Below, piece after piece: positions 1 to 11,600 of a stretch of 64,000 nucleotides of DNA (within the stretch, counting starts at the first letter, position 1; each line of letters opens with the position of its first letter). Under the pieces are notes generated by a model that was not told the DNA's origin, made no database searches, and worked only from the letters and a program-made list of their open reading frames with translations. A program made the translations under genes and the position numbers. Location of the stretch: NCBI RefSeq assembly GCF_009380155.1, contig NZ_WHUV01000005.1, forward strand, positions 124,001-188,000, given 5' to 3'. This DNA is from Pseudomonas piscis. GTDB lineage: Bacteria > Pseudomonadota > Gammaproteobacteria > Pseudomonadales > Pseudomonadaceae.

Positions 1-1011
1 CCGCCTGGCATCGCCCAGGCGCCGCACGCCGCCCCACAGCAACAGCAGGAACACTGCGGCGCTCAAGCCCTCGATCAACAGCACTTGCCCCGCCGGCAGC
101 ACCCCGTCCAGATCCCCCAGGGTGACCAGGGTCCAGGGACCGCTGGGGTCGTTCCAGTCGAACTCGACCCGGGACAGGCTGTAGCGCCGCCCTTCCAGTT
201 TGACCAGGGGCTGGTGGACATCGAATGGCAGGCGCTGGGGCACGCCGTGGACGAACGGGTAATCGCCGAACTGGCCAGCGGACCGGGCACTGAATTCGGG
301 CAACGACCAGGCGCGGTCGGCCTTGAGCAGGAACTCTGGAACGCTGGCGGCCACTACCACTCCGCTGGGCGACAGCAGCATCTTCAGGTCGTCGCCATAC
401 TGCTTGCTCAGGCGGGCATCGAGCTGCTCGCCGTCGAAACGCGCCACCAGCGCCCCGATCACCCGGTCCTGGCGGGTGCGCGACTCATAGACCGGCACCG
501 CCATGTAGAACATCCGCGTACCGGTACTGCGGCTGATCGCGCCATAGACGCTGCTGCCCCCCGCCAGCGCCACCTTGAAGTAGGGCCGGAAGGCCACGTT
601 CAACCCCAGCGGCGCCCGGCCCTGGTGGTCATGGGCGGCCACCACCACGCCGTCCCGGTCGAGGACGAAGGCGTGGTTGGCGCCCAGCACCATGGCCAGC
701 GCCTTGAGCGGGATAGCCGCGCGCTCCAGCAGCTCGGCGCTGGGCTCGCGCTCCAGGATCACCTGCTTCAGCGAGGGGGTGTGACGCCCGAGAATGGACA
801 AGGCGCCAATGGCAAAACCGTCGGACTTCCATTGCTGCAGGTCCGCCGCGTACTCCCGTGCCTGCATCTGGCTGCCGGCCCGGTAGACGTCCTCGACCTG
901 CAGGCGATAACCGTTGCCCAGGACCACCGCGGCAGCGACCGCGAGCGCCACGCCCAGTGCATAACAACAGCCCCGGTGGCTGTCGAAGAAGTTGGTCAAC
1001 CTGTGCAACAC
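1..1011 (-). CDS. fitF: Sensor hybrid kinase FitF, N-terminal sensor part (3' end outside window)
   Basis: The 337 visible codons encode a short cytoplasmic tail, a first membrane helix (about residues 14-28, rich in Ala/Val), a periplasmic region of roughly 270 residues, and a second helix (GLSAAVFLLLLWGG) ending at the window edge. The periplasmic part reads like a double-Cache sensor (FVLDRDGVVVAAHDHQG, then FRPYFKVALAG and MAVPVYES). The kinase and receiver domains lie beyond base 1. The start is taken as a GTG at 1011 behind GAGGGG; an in-frame TTG at 1008 or 999 is possible. The gene lies 79 bases after fitE on the same strand. In the P. protegens fit locus the gene after fitE is fitF, a DctB-like hybrid kinase that controls toxin expression, and order and topology match. 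The function is by family and position. Confidence 0.85.
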   Translation of the reverse strand, partial: MLHRLTNFFDSHRGCCYALGVALAVAAAVVLGNGYRLQVEDVYRAGSQMQAREYAADLQQWKSDGFAIGALSILGRHTPSLKQVILEREPSAELLERAAIPLKALAMVLGANHAFVLDRDGVVVAAHDHQGRAPLGLNVAFRPYFKVALAGGSSVYGAISRSTGTRMFYMAVPVYESRTRQDRVIGALVARFDGEQLDARLSKQYGDDLKMLLSPSGVVVAASVPEFLLKADRAWSLPEFSARSAGQFGDYPFVHGVPQRLPFDVHQPLVKLEGRRYSLSRVEFDWNDPSGPWTLVTLGDLDGVLPAGQVLLIEGLSAAVFLLLLWGGVRRLGDARR

Positions 1012-1090
1012 CTCGCCCCTCTACCCCATGAACCCGTATCTGCTGGACCTGTGCCTGGCGAACCTGTACCTGGCGCCCGGCCCCGTGGCC

Positions 1091-2599
1091 TCAGCGCGCC
1101 GCCAGCCGGCGTGGAAACTCCGGCGGCAAAAAATCGCGGTCCGGATCGTAGTCGGCCTTGAGGTAATCACAAAGCGCCTTGAGGTCCTCGGGCGACAAGG
1201 TCCCCACCGCTTGCTTGAGCCGCAGGGTGTCGAGAATGTAGTCGTAGCGGCTGTCGTTGTACTGGCGCACGGCGTTGTACAACTGGCGCTGGGCTTCCAG
1301 CACATCGACGATATTGCGCGTGCCGACCTGCAAGCCCAGCTGCGAAGCCAGCACCGCGCCCTGGTTGGAAATGATCGATTGGCGCCGGGCCCGGACCTGG
1401 TCGGCCCCGCTGTTGAGGCCGCGATGCAGGTTGCGGGTCTGCTCCACCACCTGGCGCCGCAGGTTGTCGTTGAGGTACTCGCGCTGGCTCATCCGCTGGG
1501 AGGCCTCGCGCACTTGGGAGGACGTCTGGCCGCCACTGAACAACGGAATGTTCAATTGCAGGCCGACGGAACGCTGCTGGACATTGCCACCGTAGCCACT
1601 GCCACGGATATCGCTGTTGCCATAACCCAGGTTGTCGTTGTCGCCCACCTGGTAACGCAGCACCGCGTCCAGGGTCGGTGCGTGCCCGGCCTTGCGCGCC
1701 TTGAGGGTCTGCTGCGTCGCCTCCAGGGCATACTGGCTGGCCTGCAAGGTGAGGTTCTGGCGTACCGCGCGATCGACCCAACGCCGCGCGTCGTTGGGCT
1801 CGGGCAGCAGCACCGGCATGTCGTGCCGCAGGCCCTGGAGGGCCGGGTACTGCTGGTGCGTCAAGGTGTCCAGGGCCTCGAAGGCATCGTCGGTGCGCTT
1901 GCGCGCGACAATCCGGTTGGCCTGCGCGGTGTCGTGACCGGCCTCGGCCTGGAGCACATCGGTGCGGTCCGACAGGCCCAGTTGCAAGCCCCTCTGGGCC
2001 AGCGCCAGCTGGCGCTTGAGCGCTGCCTCTTCGGCGGTGGCTGCGGCCAGGGCGTCCTGGGCCTTGAGCAGGCCGAAATAGGCCTGGGCGCTGTCGAGCA
2101 TCAGCTTCTGCTCGGCCGCCGCCAGCTCCAGCCGGGCCTGCTGGTCCTCGGCCTCGGCGGCCTTGAAGCCGAACCAGCGCTCGGCACGGAACACCGGCTG
2201 GTTCAGCACTGCCTGGTAGCTGGTGCCACTGCGCCGGGTGGCTTGCCGCGGCTGTTGCAGCGAGGTACTGGTGTCGTTGTGCTCGGCGCTGGCCGACAGC
2301 GTAGGCAACAGCCCGGCGCGGGCCTGGGGCACCGCCTCGGCACGGGCGGCCTGGTCGGCACGGGCCGCAGCCAGTTCGCTGTTGTTGTGCCGGGCATCCT
2401 GGTACACCCGCCACAGATCGCTGGGCATGGCCTGGGGCTCTGTTGCCCGGGCCAGGCCGGCGAACGGCGACAACAGGATGAGCAAGCAGCCGGCCAGGGC
2501 TCGCGGCGATAAAAGCATGGATTCGGTCATGGTCTGTTCTACGTAGGGAAAATCATTCGGCCGTAGCCGGGAAATGCAGCCACGGGACAGGAGAGGCAT
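1091..2599 (-). CDS. fitE: Type I secretion outer-membrane channel FitE (TolC family)
   Basis: This 502-residue protein has the TolC/AprF architecture: a signal peptide (LAGCLLILLSPFAGLARA) followed by two outer-membrane-efflux repeats rich in Ala, Gln and Arg with long helical stretches. It begins 30 bases after the fitD stop, so it is presumably co-transcribed with the toxin and supplies the outer-membrane exit duct for the FitA/FitB/FitC exporter. The ATG at 2599 has an excellent AGGAGG ribosome-binding site. It would put 27 extra residues before the signal peptide, so the ATGs at 2530 or 2518 are reasonable alternatives. The C-terminal part (TLRLKQAVGTLSPEDLKAL) is typical of TolC-type channels of protease and toxin exporters. 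Gene name from position and family. Confidence 0.9.
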   Translation of the reverse strand: MPLLSRGCISRLRPNDFPYVEQTMTESMLLSPRALAGCLLILLSPFAGLARATEPQAMPSDLWRVYQDARHNNSELAAARADQAARAEAVPQARAGLLPTLSASAEHNDTSTSLQQPRQATRRSGTSYQAVLNQPVFRAERWFGFKAAEAEDQQARLELAAAEQKLMLDSAQAYFGLLKAQDALAAATAEEAALKRQLALAQRGLQLGLSDRTDVLQAEAGHDTAQANRIVARKRTDDAFEALDTLTHQQYPALQGLRHDMPVLLPEPNDARRWVDRAVRQNLTLQASQYALEATQQTLKARKAGHAPTLDAVLRYQVGDNDNLGYGNSDIRGSGYGGNVQQRSVGLQLNIPLFSGGQTSSQVREASQRMSQREYLNDNLRRQVVEQTRNLHRGLNSGADQVRARRQSIISNQGAVLASQLGLQVGTRNIVDVLEAQRQLYNAVRQYNDSRYDYILDTLRLKQAVGTLSPEDLKALCDYLKADYDPDRDFLPPEFPRRLAAR

Positions 2600-2629
2600 T
2601 GCGCCCCTCCTGTGGTCATTGCCGTGTCG

Positions 2630-5600
2630 TCAGGTCAGTGGTGGTGCCAGCAACGCCTGGGTGGCTTGGCGGTTCTGCGGCAGGTGTTCACGAACGCCAC
2701 CGGTGTCGGCGAAGGCCGCCATGGCCCCGCTGAGCTTGGCCAGGCTCGGGCCTTCGGCATCGGCCAGGGCCACCAGGTCATTGCTCTCTGGCGACGCCGG
2801 GCGCTCACGCGACGCCAGCTCGAACAACCCGCCCTTGCTCGATCCGATCTGGGCGAAGCCCTGCAACAGCTGCTCGACGCTGATCACCGCCGAATCGCCC
2901 TGCAGCTCGATCTGCAAATGGCCATGCGCCGCGGCCTGGCTGCCCAGCACCTGGCGCAGCACCAGGGCCGAGCCGGTGCCGGCATCGGTCAGCAACACAT
3001 CGTCACCCTGGCGGCTGACCAGGATGTCCTTGGCATCGGCCACCGGCATGATCAGGCGATCCAGGGCCTGGCCAGGGTCATCGTTGTCGATCACCACGGT
3101 ACGGTAGTGCGCCCAGGTCTGCGCACTCAGGCGATAGGTATCGTCAGCGCTGCCACCATGCAGCACGACACTGTCGACCCCGGCGATCAACGGCGGCGTC
3201 AGTTCATCCTGGCGGCCGTCCACACCGCCGCCTTGCAGAAGCAGCGAAGAGCCCACTCGCTGGACATTGCCGTAGTGGCCAAGCTTCTGCGCGCCCTGCG
3301 GCTGGACCTGGTACAGCGCCTGCTCCGCCGGGCTATAGACGTAGGCCGAATTCGGCGATCCGGCCGCCACGCCGATAAAACGCAGGTCGCTGGCCGCGGC
3401 GATACCGTTACTGGCGAACATCTGCGCGCTGGCGACATCGAACCAACCCTGGGTGCCATCACCTTGCAAGGTCAACACGCCCTGGGCCCGCCAATGCCCT
3501 GCCACCTCGGCCAGCGCCTGGGGCAAATTGCCCAGCCGCTCGCGCTGCCAGCCCTTGTCCAGCGCCACCAACTGCACCTCGCCCGCATTATTGCGCAGCA
3601 GCACCTCGCCCTTGGCTGTGGTCAGCCGCAACCCGGCATCCACCTGCACCGCAGAACGCAGCGGCACTTCGGACAGCAGCGCCGTGGCCGCCGGTACCTG
3701 CGCCGAAGCCGCGAGCATCTGGTCTGCGGCGAATGCCGTCGCCAGCGCCTCGGCGGACATCGGTGCCTGCAGGTAAAGCTTGCCGCTCTCGGGCTCGAAC
3801 AGCCGGGCGCTGGCACTGGCGTCGTCGAAACCGAGGAACTGCAGGGATTTGCCGTGCAACGCAGGTGACGCCACCACCACCTGGCCATTGTGATACCAGA
3901 CCGGCAACGCTCCCTTGCCATCGGTGGTCTTGGCCCCGAACACCGCCAAGGTCGCACTGCTGCCGTTGACGCTGGCCAGGTCTTGCCACCAGGTCGCCCG
4001 CCCCTTGAGCCAATGCTCGTTGACCGCCTCATAGGCCAGCTGGCCCGAGGCCTCGATGCGCGCCACGCGCCCATCTCCGGTCACGGCCACCAGGTGCCCG
4101 TTGAGCTCCAGCACGTTGGCCAGGGCCGGCAGGGCCAGGCGCAAGGCGTTCGGCTGGCTGCCGTCGAGGACCTTCTGCCCCGCGCCCTCCTGGCGGAACA
4201 CCACCTTCTGCTGCTGGCTGTAGAAGAAAAACACCTCCGGGCCTGCGGGCTGCAGCATGCTGCCAGCGAACACCAGGTCCGGTGGAATCGGCCAGGCGCT
4301 GCGGGGCTGGCCCTGGGCATCCGGTGCGGGTTGCTCACCCTCGGGCGGGGCCAGGTTGGGCTTGATCAGGGTGCCGTCGCTGGTGCGTACCCAGTAGCGG
4401 TGCGCCACCTTCGCGTCGTCCAGGCCAAACACCGTCACCAGGGCCGCGGCACTGGGCTCCACCATCGGCGCACCGAGGCTGTAGACCGGCGTGGCACGCT
4501 CGGTGGCCTGCTCCTGGTAGCCCTGGAGCAAGGTCTTGAGCGTATCGCCATGCTGCTGGCTACGGGCCGACAGTTGCAGCAAGGCGTCATCGCCCACCAC
4601 GCCCACCAGTTCCATGCGATCGCCGAGGATGCGGAAGTTCAGCTCGGCCTCGCGCTCCTTGAGCTGGTAGCGCCGGGCCAGGTAGACCGCGTCGCCCTCT
4701 TGCCAGAATCGGCTGATGCGTCCGGCGCTCTGGTTGAACGAGGGCGCGAACTGCGCGTCCACCTTGCCGGTGGCGATCTCGACACGCCAGGCCGCGGCGT
4801 TCTCGGCATCCACGAAGTAGGCATGGTCGCCGACCACCGCCCCCAATTGGGCGTTGCGAGCCTGCTCCACCTGGGTGTCGGTGAACAGCATGCGCTCCTT
4901 GGCGACGTCGTAGAACGCCCGGCCGACATTGCGCCCGCCGTGGCTGTAGTTTTCCACGGTCACATACTGGCCATGCAACTGATGAGCCTTGGCCAACTCG
5001 CTCAGGTGCTGTTCGATACGCTGGCCCGGCACCTGCCATTTGCTCGCGTCTTCTTCCACCACCTGGGTGTCCAGGCTCGTGAAATCGACTTCACGCACCT
5101 CGCCCTTGGCGTTGACCAGCAGCACCTGGCCGTTGTGCGCCGGATCGAGCTTGACCACCACGCCGCCGACTTTCAGCTGGTCCTTCGCCACGCTGATGGA
5201 CTGGTCCGCCAGTTGGCTGGTGTCGATGATCCAACGCGACGCAATCGTGCCGGCCTCGCTGGCGAGTTCGACCTGGGCGCCTTCGTTGAGCCCCACCAGA
5301 TAGCGCCCGCCGGAGCCCTTGACCTGGTAGTTCAGGTAGCCATGCAACTCCTTGGGCAACTCAGGGACGATCAACTGCCGGTCGCTTGAGTCCAGCAGCA
5401 CCTCGACCGGGGTCCATACGTACTCCTGGCGAATCCGCCGGATGGTCTCCTCGCTGGGGAAAATGTAGAAGTCGTAGTCGAAGCGCCGGTCCTCCTCGAG
5501 CCTTCGGATCACGTCGAAACCGGTGTCATGCCGGGTGGTGGCCCCGGGCAGGATCATGTACTCGTAGCTGATGTAGGACTTGGGCGTGCCTGGCAGGATC

Positions 5601-8600
5601 AGCGCCTTGCTGTCGCCATGCTCCAGGGCCTTGGTGTCCTGGCCGTAGCCGATGCCGCTGCGCACCTCGATCGCCTGGTCGCGGTCGTGGATCATCCGCG
5701 GGAAGTCCCCGGCCCAGAAAAAGTAGTTGATCGCCCCGGAACCGGTGGAACCGTGGTGGGTGCGGTAGATGTACTGGCTGTCGAAACCGATCTGGTTGTT
5801 GCGCAGGTCCAGGCGCTTGACCACAGCTCCAGCCAGCGGCACCAGCACCTGCTTGTCCGCATCGTAGCGATAGCCATTGCCCTTGTAGGCCTGGTCCAGC
5901 GCGTCGAAGTAGCGCCCGACCGCCTTGGCGTCCTCGGCCACCGCGCCGAAGGCCTGGGCCAGCGCCGTGAAGCCCACCGCCAAGCCGCCGAGGATCACCC
6001 CCGCGCCGCCCAGGGCCGCGGCCGCCGTCGAGGCGCCCAGCAGCCCGGCGCCGACCCCGGCCGCGCCGGTGACGAAACTGGCCGAATCGAACGCCAGCTG
6101 GGTGCCGAATACCGCCTTCTGCACATCGTTTTCAGCATGGGCCAGCTCATAGGCATCGAGGCCGACCATGGCTCCGCCGAACAACAGGCCCGCCCCTTCG
6201 TTGACCGTATGGCCCAGGGTCGAGGCGAAGTCTCTGAGCGAGGTCTGGGCGGCCATGGCTTCGCCACGCAGCGCGGTGCGCACCAGCTCGGTGACCTTGG
6301 CCACATCCTGCAAGGTGCCATGGCCGATCTGCGCCAGGCCCAGGTAGCTGTGGATCTTCAGCGCAGTGGCCAGGTCCGGCGCGAGCGTTCCCTGGGCAGC
6401 CTCCTGGCGGTTCTTGTCGGCGAACCACTGGATCAGCGTCTGCACCGCGAACCCGGCGTTCAGGCCATCCACCGCCGGTGCTTCGCCGACGCCGGCACGG
6501 GGGCGGATCTGCCCGTGTTCCAGGGTGAAGTGTTCGTTGAACACGCGCATGTGCTCATCGACGAACCGGCGGAATTCGACGAAGGTGCCGTCCTCGGTGG
6601 CCAGCCAGCGGGGCTCCAGTTGCGGTTGGTCGCGGTTGATGAACTGCACCCGATAGCCGCCTTCCTTGGGCTCCTCGAGGGTGCTGATGATCGGTATCCA
6701 GTGACCGTCCAGCTGGTGCTCGGCGGCCAGGCGGATGCTGGCGGCCTCGAAGCGCGCGCCCCACTGTTCGGCGTCGAAGGTGGTCAATGCCGCGCCCAGG
6801 CGCAGGTCCTCGCTGACCCGCTGCTGGGCGCTCACCGCCTGCTCGACCTGGCGGCGCTGGCCAATGACTCCGGCCAGTTCCTGGGGACGGGACAGGTCGG
6901 CGACATCCAGGCCGTTGCCCACCGGCACCTGGGCCATCTTGGCGGTGTCGATCTGTACCAGGTTGAAGGCCGGCTGCGACTGGCTGCCGAACGATCCGTA
7001 GTGGGCGGCCAGCTTGCGCGTCACCAGATGCTGCTGCATGGCACTGGCCAGCGCCTGGGTGGAATCGAAGGCAAAGATGCCCACGTTCGGGTCGTAGAAG
7101 TAATAGCGCTGGCCTTCGGCCCCCTGCGTGCTGCCCACCATCATCGAGTGGTTCTGGGTATTGAGGGCGAACATCGCCGTGCCCTTGCTGGCGGCCAGCC
7201 GCGCCACCACCTCGGACAACTTGAGTTGCCCCACCTCGGTCGAAGCCTGCACCGCGTCGACATTGGAGTGCAGGCGGATCAGGCTGTTCTTGAGCAAGGT
7301 CGAGCTGCCCGCCTCAGGATCGGCGGAGGCCAGGAACAGCTTCTGCACCAGGCTGTTGACGCCGGCCTCGCCGCCATTGGCCAGGGCCACGGCCATCGCC
7401 CGCACCAGCGGGTAGCAGCGGCCACCGGAGCGGTCGCCGACCAGCGACAGGTAGAAATCCTGGGGCGCCAGCTGACCGAAGACGCTGCCGGCCTTGTGGA
7501 AGTCTTCACTGAACACTGCGGTCTGGCGCAGCACCTTGTCGATGTATTCAGCCTGTGCGGTCTCGCTGATGCGTGCGCTCAGGGCACCGCGCTGCTGGGG
7601 CGTGAGCGAACCGTCGAGGAACAATCGCTTCATTTCCAGGGACGACATCTTGTCGTCCACCCCGGGAATCTTGACCTGGCGAAAATCCCGCAGGCCGTCG
7701 TTGAACGCCGTGCCCCGCGCACCGCGCTGGTAGGCCTCGGCAATGGCATACCGCTCACCGATGCTGCTGGTGCGCTCCTCGCCCCCGCCCTGGATCGCAC
7801 TATCGTCGGTGCGCACCACCGCGGCGCTGCCCTGGCTGGCCTTGATCTGCTGCCAGAGCCAGGTCTTCTCCACCGAGCCGGCTTCACGCAGGACCGGGTC
7901 GTACTGTGCCCGGTAGTAATCCTGGGTGAGGTTGAGCTGCTTGATCTGCTGGTCGATCAGGCCCTTGTCGCTGGCCGTGCGCCGCCGATCCTGCAGCTCG
8001 AAGCGCTGGTCGACCACCTGCTGGATATCGGCGTTGACCTTGGCCTGGACCTCTTCGCGCAGCCGGTTCCAGGCGGCGATCGCCGGATGATCGGGAGCGA
8101 AGTCCCCGCCACTGTAGACGCCGTCGGCCACTCCATCGCTCGCCACCCCGAACTGAGCCGCGACCTTCTTCAGGTTCTGGTGCACCTGCTCGCGGTAGGC
8201 GGCGAACTCGCTGTGGTTGCGCGCCTGCACCTGGGCATCGACGGTCTGGATCGCCAGGGGCTCGGCGCCCGCACGCAACTTCGGCCAGACCGTGTGGCCC
8301 TCGCGCTGGTACTCCTGGCGCTGGAACACCAACTGCCACTGGCCATCGAGGTACTGCATGTAGGCCGCGGCCAGGCCTTCGGCGGTGCCGGCGACCTGAT
8401 AGTCCTTGTAGTCGACCGCCATCACCACGTTGTCGTACAGCAGCGAGCTGTTGACCCGGCCATCGTGATAGACCCTGAAGGTATCGGCATCCAGGCTGGT
8501 CACCACCAGCGAGCAGCCGGACAAGGTGCCGGTGAACAAGAAGCTGCCTGCTGCCGCGTGCTTGGGAATGTCCACATAGGCCGGCGCGGCATTGGCCTGG

Positions 8601-11600
8601 TTCGGCCCGTTGTAGCCGAGGAAGTACGCCGGCACGCTGTCGCCGCCAGCGGCGATCTCGTTACTGCCATGCTCGGTGTATTCGAGCTCGTACAGGTTCG
8701 CCGCGACCTTGACCAGTTGCACGTCGCCCTGGGCCGGCAAGCGCCCGGCCTTGACCAGCGCCTCGGCACTGAGGGCGTGGGTCTTGGCGAACTGCACGGG
8801 GTCGGCGGCGAACTGCTGGATGTCGGCGCTGCCCTGGCGCGGTTCGAAACCGCTGCCCAGCGATTCCAGCCCGGCCTTGAGCTGCAAGTCCTTGGCAGCC
8901 TGCCCCAGCAACGAGGGCATCGGGCCGATGCTGGTGAAGCGCGGCGGGTGGAACTGCTCGCTAGCGGGCAGGCCCTCGTTGACGATGGGCAGCACGCGGG
9001 CCATGACCCCGTCGTACAACTCGCCCTGCAATGCTTGCTCGTGGCCCTCGGTGCGATAACGGTCGAACATCTGCAACATGTCCTGGCCGATGCTGTCCGC
9101 GCCCTGGGGCTCGTAGCGGGCGGCGACATACAGGGTCTCGAAGAACGAGTGATAGCCGTTGCGGATCATGAAGGCCGCATTGGCCATCTGGAACTGCCAG
9201 TACTGCTTGACGCTCAACGCGCTACCGAACAGCTCCGGCAAGGCATTGCTGACGGTCTGGGTGGTCCCGGAAATCCCGCCCACGAACGGTGTGTCCAGGT
9301 CGTTCATGTAGCGAGTGGCGACATTTTCCGGGTCAGGACGGAACTGGTTGTAGCTGCGGTACTTGTCATCCTCCACCAGCCAGGTGGCAGCGGCCTGGGC
9401 CTGCTCCGGGTGGGTATTGAGGATCAGGTAGGGATCGGGCTGGTTCAGCCGGTTGTTGATCACCACCTTGTCGGCGCCACCGGGCGGTGCCAGCTGGGCA
9501 TGGGCATTGATCGGCGCTGCAGCCTTGCCCAGGCTGTCGGCCAGCGGGCGCAGGGCATGGAACAACGCCTGCTTGCGCAGGCTGCGGCCCTGCTCGCTGG
9601 CCAGCAACTGCTCGACCGCCGGGCGTAGCGACGCATCGATGGGTTCCAGGACCGCCGGGCCGCGCAACAGCAGGTCCAGCACCTTGCCGTCCAGGGCACG
9701 CTGCACTGCCACGGCATCGAACAATTGTATTCGCGGATTGCCCGGATGCTGCGCCGCGTTGGCCGCGGCCACCCGCTGGTTCTCGGTATCGACCGCACGC
9801 GCCTGCCAGGGCTCGTACAGCGGCGCCAGCAGCAACCTGGCCTGGGCGATGTCGCTCTGCACATAACCACCGTCCAGGGCCTTGGCCAGCGCCGGATCGT
9901 CCGCCAGGCGGGCTGCCAGGTCGAACAGCAGTGCGTCGCCGTCGGCGCTGTGCCAGGCCGACGCGGCGAACGCCTGCTCCCAGAGCACCTTGTTCAGGTT
10001 GTTGCCCTTGATATCGCGCAGGCTGGTGCGGCTGTATTCCGCCTTCAACACCCCGGCCGGAGTGATGTGGTTGCGTTCGAGCAAGCGGCCCAGTTGCTGG
10101 ACGAAACTCGCGCGTTCGCTGCTGCCCTCGAACAGGCGGCTGGCCTTGATACCACCGTTGCGCAGTTGCTCCAGCTTGTCGAAGAACGCCGAGTTGTATT
10201 GATACAGGGCATCGGTCTGCGCCTGGCTCAGGTGGCTGCTGCTGACCTTGTCGCCCTCGACGGTGATCAGGGCAAACGGCGTTGCCGCGCGGTAGCCACC
10301 GTCCTGGGGCATTTCCAGCAGGTACTGACGTTCGGTGAAACCCACCGAGCGCTCCAGCTCATGGATGTTGACGAAAACGCCGTCACGATCGGGGTGGTAG
10401 CCGTGCTGGCGATAGTCTTCAAGGCCAATGGTCTGGAAGCTGGCGATATCCGCGTTCTGGTTGATCAGCTCGCTCAAGGCGCTCCCCAGCGGTACTTCGC
10501 GGCTGGCGCTGGTGCCGGGCGACTGGCCGGAGACCTGGACACCGACCTGGTTCGGCACCTTGCGATCGACCCCGGTCAGCAACAGTTTGCGGCCGTTACC
10601 CAGCACCTGGGCCTTGAAGCCTTCACGCAGGGAGCTCTCCGACACCAGGTGGTTGGCGAAGTACTGCTCGACGAAGGCGGTCTTGACCAGCACCGAGCGA
10701 ATCGGCGCGTAGGTCGGCGAACGCCGGGATGGCGGCTCGCTCTTCAGGCGGTACTGCTGCTGCCAGGCCAGGGAGCGGGCCGCAGTGCCGAAGGAGAAGT
10801 TCAGCACGCCGTCGGTGGGCACCACCAGCTTGCCGTGGTCGAGGAAGAAATCCTTGAAGCGCCCGTCGGTGCTGGGATTGACCAGCGCCACGTTCATGCG
10901 GATGTAGCCGGGACGTTCCTCCATCAGCAGCAGCGAGAGGTTCACCGGCAGCTCGTCGGAGCTGCGCGGCGGCTTGGCCAGCGCCGCCAGGCTCGCGGCC
11001 TGTTGCGCGGGCGCGGCGTCGAGCAGGCTCGCGTAGCGGGCACTGACGTCCTTGTAGGCCTGCAACTCGGAAAACAGGGTGACGTAGGACTGGCTGAAGG
11101 TGGAGTCGGCCACCTGGATGGCCAGCTGCTGTTCCAGGCGCTCGATCCGTCCCTTGAGCTTGTCTTGCTTGGCCTGGGCGCTGGCCACCAGGCTCTTGTG
11201 CTCCAGGCGCTTGGCGCCCTCGGGGCTGAGCACACCCAGGGCCTTGAGCCAGGTCCGCTCGTAGTGGCTGGTGGCCGTCTGCTGGCGGCTGTAGAGCAGG
11301 ATGTCGCGGTCCAGTTGCTGCTTGTAGGCGCTGGTCGCCGGGGTGTCGGCAATGGCGTTCATCTGCTCGCGTCGTTGCTGCAGGGTCTTGAGCTGGTCAC
11401 CGATCGAGACCGGGTTGTCCTGCATCTGGTAGTGCTGGGCGGCCAGCACGCTGAGGGTGCTCTGCTGCATGTCCAGCAGGCGCTCGCCGACCTCGGCGAT
11501 GTAGCTGGCGCGCTCGTCGGCGCTCATGTTGAACCATTCGGTCTGCCTGCCGGACGCCTTGATGTGCTGGTCGACCAGGCTGTTGAGCAGGCGCGTGAAG

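Noticed and set aside
85..1161. Plus-strand open frame over the window start
   Set aside because: The minus-strand frame from 1011 encodes a membrane-anchored sensor domain at the place expected for fitF; the plus frame has no recognisable features.
5528..9628. A 1366-codon open frame on the plus strand inside fitD
   Set aside because: It lies antisense to FitD, which has clear domains. The composition (His/Gln/Leu/Arg-rich, no motif) is what GC-rich antisense frames give.
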